Below, piece by piece: positions 60,109 to 64,000 of a DNA stretch of 64,000 nt. Made by a program: the position numbers and the translations under genes. Positions within the stretch are counted from its first letter, which is position 1; the number at the start of each line of letters is the position of its first letter. This stretch comes from WSXY01 sp038325105 (GTDB lineage Bacteria > Actinomycetota > Coriobacteriia > Anaerosomatales > Anaerosomataceae). The notes beneath the pieces are model-generated. The model saw only the letters and a program-made list of their open reading frames with translations. It had not been told where the DNA came from and searched no databases. The stretch spans positions 8,035 through 72,034 of the forward strand of contig JBBQIR010000002.1 of NCBI GenBank assembly GCA_038325105.1, written 5' to 3'.

Positions 60109-60133
60109 CTGTGACACATCGTCGTTGTCACAG
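60109..60133. promoter_or_regulatory. Inverted repeat upstream of the MTTase-like gene
   Basis: CTGTGAC (60109-60115), 11-nt spacer, GTCACAG (60127-60133), a perfect 7-bp dyad; GATACT on the minus strand at 60097-60102 could be a -10. Operator or weak terminator of the feoB transcript. Confidence 0.45.
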
Positions 60134-60179
60134 GATAGCCAGGAGACAGCGCGCACGCAATCAGAAGGCGCGCGCTCGC

Positions 60180-62210
60180 CTACGCCCACCCGAGCGCCGG
60201 TAGCAGCCGTGCGAAGATTCCGCCCACCAGCAGCGCCACCCCTATCGTGAATGCGACGATTCCCACAGCTCGAGCCCACCCTTGCTGGCGTACGAGCACG
60301 GTGATCGTTGAGATGCACGGCACGGCAATCGCATTCACGAGCGCGTACACGAAGAGGTTCGTCGGCGTCATGAACGTTGTGAGGTCACTCGCGGCCGATC
60401 CCATTGCCACGACGGCCATCGTCACGAGCAGCTGCAGTGCGAGCTCTTTGCGCAGCGTGCCGAGCACCAGCGTGAGTCCCGCGATCGCCGGCAGGCCGAG
60501 CCACCCCACCACAACGGGTTCGAGCGGACCGGTGAGCTTCCAGAGCCAGCCTGTCTCGTAGAGCGCGCCAAGCACGAGGCTTCCCACGACCACGATCGGC
60601 GTGGCCACGAACAGGAACTCCTTGAACTGCGCCCACGCCTTCTTGAGGATCCCCCCGATGCGCGGACGGCGGAACGCGAACATCTCCATCACAAGGCCAC
60701 CCGTATGCCCCGGGAAGAGCTTGTTCATCCCCAGGCCGGTGCCGATTCCCACCGCGAACACGACCGAGAACACGCCCAGCGCCGGCTGCCAACCGATGTA
60801 GTGGCCCACAGCGCCCAAGATGACCGCCGTTCGCGCACTGCACGGCACGAGCGCCACCAGTGTGGAGCCGATGAGCCGCTCGCGTTTCGTCGGCAGGTCC
60901 CTCACCGCAAGCATCGCGGGCACGTTGCATCCGGCGGCGGCGACCAGCGGCAGCAGTCCTCGGCCATGCATGCCGAGATGGTGCATCACGCGGTCGGCCA
61001 AGAACGAGAGCGAGTTCAGGTAGCCCGAGTCTTCAAGGATCGCGAGCAACACGTAGAACGTGAGGATGTACGGCAGACCGATCGCAAGGGAGGCCTCGAT
61101 ACCAGCGTCGAATCCCCAGCGAAGCACTTCCGCAACCTGGCCAGTTCCGGCCACAGCGTGTATAGCCGAGGAGATCACGGGTGATGCGAACGTTGCCCAC
61201 AGCCGAGAGAAGCCGGTGGCGAGGAAGTCGCCGACTACGAACAGGAAGCCGAAGAGTGCGGCCATCACGAACACCAGCAACGGCACGCCGGTCTTGGGCG
61301 ACGACGTGAGCGCCCACAGGTCTCGCGGGCCGCGCCTGCGCCCGCCGACGCGCGCACCGGTGGCCGCCTCTGCGACCGTACCCGCAAGGGCGTGCCGCTC
61401 ACGTGCGAGGGTCACCTGCGGAGGCTCCGCGTACGCCTCCTGGCTTGCAGTCCGCGCTTCGGCGGCAGCACCCGCCACATGCGCCATCGCACCGGAGATG
61501 CCCAGCAGGTCCGGCGCGCCTTCAAAGAGCAGCATCGCGACGGCGCGCGGTGACAGGTCGCCGGGGCGCTCGGGCAACTCGGCCGCGGCGGTCACGACCG
61601 GCTTGAGGAGCGCTTCAAACGGCGCGTCGTATGTGGGTGGCATCGGGCAAACACTCGCATCCGCCGTGGCAAGCGCGGCGTGGACAACCGCATCCACACC
61701 TTCTCCGGTAACGGCGACGCACGGCAGAACCGGCACGCCCAGTCGCGCCTCAAGCACAGCTGCGTCAATCGCAAGTCCCTTGCGTTCGGCCTCATCCACC
61801 AGGTTAAGGGCCACCACCATGGGCAGTCCCAGATCGATCGCCTGCACCACCAGGTAGAGGTTGCGCGCGAGGTTCGTGGCATCCACGACAGCGACAGCTA
61901 CATCCGGCCGAAGCTCCACAAGCGCGCGACGCGTGACTGCGGATTCCGCGGCCTGGTCGCTCAGGCTGTACGTGCCGGGGAGGTCGATCACGACCGCGCG
62001 ACGCTCGCCCACGCGCGTGTCGCCAAGGTTCATGACCTGCGTGGTGCCGGGATAGTGCGCGGTCTCCACGCCGATGCCCGTGAGGCGATTGAAGAGGCTC
62101 GACTTCCCCACGTTCGGATTGCCGAGGAGCGCGATCACCGGATCGTCTTCGCGCAAAGCGGCAACCACCACCGCAGGGTCGTCGTCCGGCCCCAGACGCA
62201 CGCGGCTCAT
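60180..62210 (-). CDS. feoB: Ferrous iron transporter FeoB
   Basis: A 676-residue transporter: cytosolic G domain with P-loop GNPNVGKSS (30-38), DLPGTYSL, and NLVDEAE (NxxD); a helical GDI region; then a two-fold Gate region with CNVPA and SARTAVIL motifs among about ten TMs. It moves Fe2+ inward under low-oxygen conditions. Start: ATG at 62210 overlapping the DtxR-like gene stop (ATGA), so repressor and transporter are translated together. Confidence 0.95.
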   Translation of the reverse strand: MSRVRLGPDDDPAVVVAALREDDPVIALLGNPNVGKSSLFNRLTGIGVETAHYPGTTQVMNLGDTRVGERRAVVIDLPGTYSLSDQAAESAVTRRALVELRPDVAVAVVDATNLARNLYLVVQAIDLGLPMVVALNLVDEAERKGLAIDAAVLEARLGVPVLPCVAVTGEGVDAVVHAALATADASVCPMPPTYDAPFEALLKPVVTAAAELPERPGDLSPRAVAMLLFEGAPDLLGISGAMAHVAGAAAEARTASQEAYAEPPQVTLARERHALAGTVAEAATGARVGGRRRGPRDLWALTSSPKTGVPLLVFVMAALFGFLFVVGDFLATGFSRLWATFASPVISSAIHAVAGTGQVAEVLRWGFDAGIEASLAIGLPYILTFYVLLAILEDSGYLNSLSFLADRVMHHLGMHGRGLLPLVAAAGCNVPAMLAVRDLPTKRERLIGSTLVALVPCSARTAVILGAVGHYIGWQPALGVFSVVFAVGIGTGLGMNKLFPGHTGGLVMEMFAFRRPRIGGILKKAWAQFKEFLFVATPIVVVGSLVLGALYETGWLWKLTGPLEPVVVGWLGLPAIAGLTLVLGTLRKELALQLLVTMAVVAMGSAASDLTTFMTPTNLFVYALVNAIAVPCISTITVLVRQQGWARAVGIVAFTIGVALLVGGIFARLLPALGWA

Positions 62211-62890
62211 CGGCGTGTGAGCTTCTTGGTCGCAGAGGGCGCCTTCGAACTGCCGACCACGATCTTCGCGGCCACATCGCGTCCCAACGCATACCGCGAT
62301 CCGTTGACTTCGACCATGAGCGGCCCTTGGAACGGCGCCACGTCGCACACCTTCACGCGCGTTCCGGGATACATGCCGAGCGACGCCAGGTACGAAAGCA
62401 GTCGCTCGTCTTCTTCCTCGATACGCACAATCTCCACATCCGCACCGGTGTCGAAGCCGCAGAGCGGTTCACCGGTCGGTTCCGCGACATCGCCCTCCGC
62501 CGAGGGGATCGGGTGGCCGTGGGGACAGACGTCGGGGTTGACCAGATATGTCTCAAGCGCCGCCTGCACCTTAGGAGAAAGTGCGTGCTCGAGTTTGCAC
62601 GCTTCTTCATGGACGTCTTCCCACGGCATACCGAGGACATCTACGAGAAGACGCTCGGCAAGCCTGTGCCGTCGGATGATGCTGAGTGCCTCGGTTCGCC
62701 CGGCCGGAGTCAATGCCACCGCGCCACCCGGGCGAGTAATAAGGCCACCGGCCTTGAGGCGCTTGAGTGTGGACGTCACCGTCGGCGCCGAGACGCTCAT
62801 CGCTTCAGCGAGACGAGACGGTCGTGCCTCGCCGTGCTCAGAGAGTTTGTAGATCGCTTCGAGGTATTCCTCTAGAGTTTCACTTGGCAC
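62207..62890 (-). CDS. DtxR/IdeR family iron-dependent repressor with FeoA-like C-terminal domain
   Basis: A 227-residue DtxR protein: winged helix (1-65), dimerisation domain with all primary and ancillary ligands (His75, Glu79, His94, Cys98, Glu101, His102; family numbering H79/E83/H98/C102/E105/H106) and a C-terminal SH3/FeoA-like domain (about 150-215, LGMYPGTRVKV). Start: GTG at 62890 five bases after GGGGAG; an earlier GTG lacks a site. It probably represses its own feoB operon when Fe2+ is high. Confidence 0.93.
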   Translation of the reverse strand: MPSETLEEYLEAIYKLSEHGEARPSRLAEAMSVSAPTVTSTLKRLKAGGLITRPGGAVALTPAGRTEALSIIRRHRLAERLLVDVLGMPWEDVHEEACKLEHALSPKVQAALETYLVNPDVCPHGHPIPSAEGDVAEPTGEPLCGFDTGADVEIVRIEEEDERLLSYLASLGMYPGTRVKVCDVAPFQGPLMVEVNGSRYALGRDVAAKIVVGSSKAPSATKKLTRR

Positions 62891-62952
62891 GTCGACTCCC
62901 CGGGGTTCGCAACCAGACACACCGTCGGCGTTTCTCCGCTAACGGCACGACT

Positions 62953-62968
62953 TAGCACAGTCTAGCAC
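62953..62968 (-). promoter_or_regulatory. Direct repeat overlapping a putative dtxR-feoB -10
   Basis: GTGCTA occurs twice with a 10-bp period on the minus strand (TAGCAC at 62953 and 62963 on the plus). The second overlaps TGCTAGACT, an extended -10 candidate about 70 nt upstream of the DtxR-like start. A site for autoregulation is plausible. Confidence 0.35.
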
Positions 62969-63156
62969 GGACGTTACTTTGCAGGACCGCGACACTGCAC
63001 ACGGTTCCGGGTGATTCCACCCAAGAGAGATTTGTGACCGCTGGCGACCGTTCATGAGCTCATGCTAACTTTCCGTCAACGTCTGCATACCGCTCGGCGC
63101 ATTCTCACGCAATTCCTAACTACCGTATTGACGACCTGCCGCCGGTGCACTAACGT

Positions 63157-63240
63157 AGTGGTTGTCCCGAGAGGTCGGAGCGAGCGAGTCTTGAAAACCA
63201 GCGTACCAGTAGCTGCCGGAGGGTTCGGTCTTTGCAAGGG
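63157..63240 (+). pseudogene. Degenerate tRNA-Ser (TGA)-like sequence
   Basis: The string resembles a class II tRNA-Ser: GGTTGTCCCGAGAGG (5' and D arm), GTCTTGAAAACC around a TGA anticodon and GGGTTCGGTC at the T arm. The anticodon stem (CGAGT/ACCAG), T stem (GAGGG/TTTGC) and acceptor no longer pair, and there is no 3' CCA. It looks like a decayed tRNA or attachment-site remnant; chance similarity is possible. Confidence 0.4.
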
Positions 63241-63344
63241 GTTAGCGCAAGCGTCCTGAGCGTCGACGGTTTCGGAAGGTAAGAAACGGGAAGTTGGGAC
63301 TAGAGACAAACGCAGCCGAGGTTTCTCGGGACACCTGTATTCTC

Positions 63345-63366
63345 AGGGCGGCCAGATGGCCGCCCT
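63345..63366. terminator. 10-bp stem hairpin with TTGGTGTTT on the plus strand
   Basis: AGGGCGGCCA, two bases, TGGCCGCCCT: a perfect stem right after the stop of the 63382-63984 gene (minus) and at the end of the gene-free stretch (plus). T-content is better on the plus strand. Confidence 0.5.
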
Positions 63367-63381
63367 TGGTGTTTCCACCCT

Positions 63382-63984
63382 CTAGCCAATCGGGTAATCT
63401 GCCTCAGTCCCCTGGGGCGCCACCCTGGTCTCCGTCTTGCGCCTGTTGAACGCAAGCGTCGCAATCCAGTTGCCCATGATCCCGAAGAGCAAGAACGACA
63501 CTAGCCCGGCCCTTGCCACGCCAACCACCGATTCAAGCAACAACTGCCCAATCGGTTCTCCGACAACAGGGCGCCACAGTAGCACCGTGGGAGTCAGCCA
63601 GCCTACACCGCCACTGACAAACGCAGACACTCCGACTAAGGTCGCCCAAGCCAGCCCGGCGTAGATTCCTGAACGGAAGTCATGCAGACCAGTGAGCCAC
63701 TTGAAGACGACGAGAGCGAGGACGCCGACCGAAAGAAGCACGATCGCAGTCACCTCAAGACTGATGTAGCCGTATTTAATGGCGCTCCAGAATGGGAGAA
63801 GCAACTCCAGGCCCATCGCAATCGCGCCTCCGACCGAACTTTGCTCCCGCATGATTCGAATTCCGGCAATCGCCGGTCCCGCCGCGACGACGAGGGCTAG
63901 GAGCCACAAAGGCACCACGCTCATTATCCATCCACTCGCGAAACCGAGCGTCCTTCGCAATACCTTGCGTTCTTGTCCGATCAT
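63382..63984 (-). CDS. Hypothetical multi-pass membrane protein
   Basis: A 200-residue protein with about four to five hydrophobic segments (about 20-42, 52-66, 74-95, 106-130, 155-180), a basic N-terminus (RKVLRR) and a polar tail (NRRKTETR). The N-x-A-F spacing near the end and Gly-rich helices do not identify a family. ATG at 63984 with AAGGTGGGG just upstream. It is complete in the window. Confidence 0.6.
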   Translation of the reverse strand: MIGQERKVLRRTLGFASGWIMSVVPLWLLALVVAAGPAIAGIRIMREQSSVGGAIAMGLELLLPFWSAIKYGYISLEVTAIVLLSVGVLALVVFKWLTGLHDFRSGIYAGLAWATLVGVSAFVSGGVGWLTPTVLLWRPVVGEPIGQLLLESVVGVARAGLVSFLLFGIMGNWIATLAFNRRKTETRVAPQGTEADYPIG

Positions 63985-64000
63985 CTGACCCCACCTTGAT

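Larger units (their letters stand above)
62891..63381. other. 491-nt gene-free stretch
   Basis: No convincing ORF (short frames lack SD and known motifs). It holds the dtxR-feoB promoter region, a CATGAGCTCATG palindrome (63053-63064), a TTGACG-N17-TAACGT promoter-like sequence (63128-63156, plus strand), a tRNA-Ser-like sequence (about 63157-63240) and a terminator-like hairpin (63345-63366). Confidence 0.7.

Noticed and set aside
63157..63240. Selenocysteine tRNA (selC)
   Set aside because: The anticodon loop reads CTTGAAA (TGA), not CTTCAAA, and the long acceptor stem of tRNA-Sec is absent.
63062..63309. Short frames (65-77 codons) on both strands in the gene-free region
   Set aside because: No SD, no recognisable domain, and they cross the tRNA-like segment and promoter-like sequences.

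Overview
The window is a 64 kb piece of a high-GC bacterial chromosome, almost entirely housekeeping genes. The gene order asp23-fakA-fakB-recG-rsmD-coaD-(SepIVA-like)-DUF177-rpmF ... plsX-fabH-fabK-fabD-fabG-acpP ... fabF-rnc-smc-ftsY-lepB-ffh-rpsP-khpA-rimM-trmD is a Gram-positive/actinobacterial arrangement (coiled-coil DivIVA-like gene, then DUF177, then rnc-smc-ftsY). FabK enoyl reductase, an ADP-forming acetyl-CoA synthetase, FeoB with a DtxR-type regulator, ECF-type ThiT and two FMN nitronate-monooxygenase-like proteins suggest an anaerobic actinomycete, probably Coriobacteriia or the OPB41/Anaerosomatales relatives. This placement is inference; no rRNA gene is present.

Region 1 (1-26.6 kb, minus strand) is a nearly continuous chain of operons, many genes overlapping by 1-8 nt (ATGA, GTGA or TGATG). 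In transcription order it covers envelope stress (Asp23) and fatty-acid kinase FakAB, DNA repair (RecG), rRNA methylation and CoA synthesis, a divisome coiled-coil protein, DUF177/L32, acetate/acyl-CoA metabolism (acetyl-CoA synthetase plus its DRTGG partner), the type II fatty-acid synthesis block, RNase III, SMC, the SRP pathway (FtsY, signal peptidase, Ffh) and the S16-KhpA-RimM-TrmD ribosome maturation set. L28 (rpmB) faces away from this block under its own promoter.

Region 2 (26.9-40.6 kb) holds a GAF/HD-GYP-like membrane protein, thiN-thiT under a TPP riboswitch, an M23 peptidase and a PASTA/pseudo-amidase protein, an FmdB zinc ribbon, glpX, and the def-fmt-rsmB translation-initiation set, followed by priA and metK (the latter under a SAM-I riboswitch). 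Region 3 (40.6-47.8 kb, plus strand) has a PsiE-like protein, gltX, tRNA-Gln, tRNA-Glu, glnS, a GYF_2-TM-subtilase fusion and RNase P RNA. Region 4 (47.7-58.8 kb) has a fused BchI/BchD-type chelatase, an acidic protein with a C-terminal cysteine motif, and a DNA repair/mutagenesis island: DnaQ-GIY-YIG fusion, endonuclease IV, Pol IV, a DnaE2-like polymerase and a DUF6504-like partner, with a consensus LexA/SOS box inside the promoter of the last operon. Region 5 (58.8-64 kb) holds a TRAM-less methylthiotransferase-like radical SAM enzyme, FeoB plus a DtxR-FeoA type repressor, a non-coding stretch with a degenerate tRNA-Ser-like sequence, and an unidentified membrane protein.

No insertion sequence, prophage or CRISPR array was seen. 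The less ordinary content is the SOS promoter architecture, the GluRS/tRNA-Gln/tRNA-Glu/GlnRS block, the S16 protein with an acidic tandem-repeat tail, the metal-ligand-less PASTA amidase, probable leaderless promoters and the tRNA-like relic.
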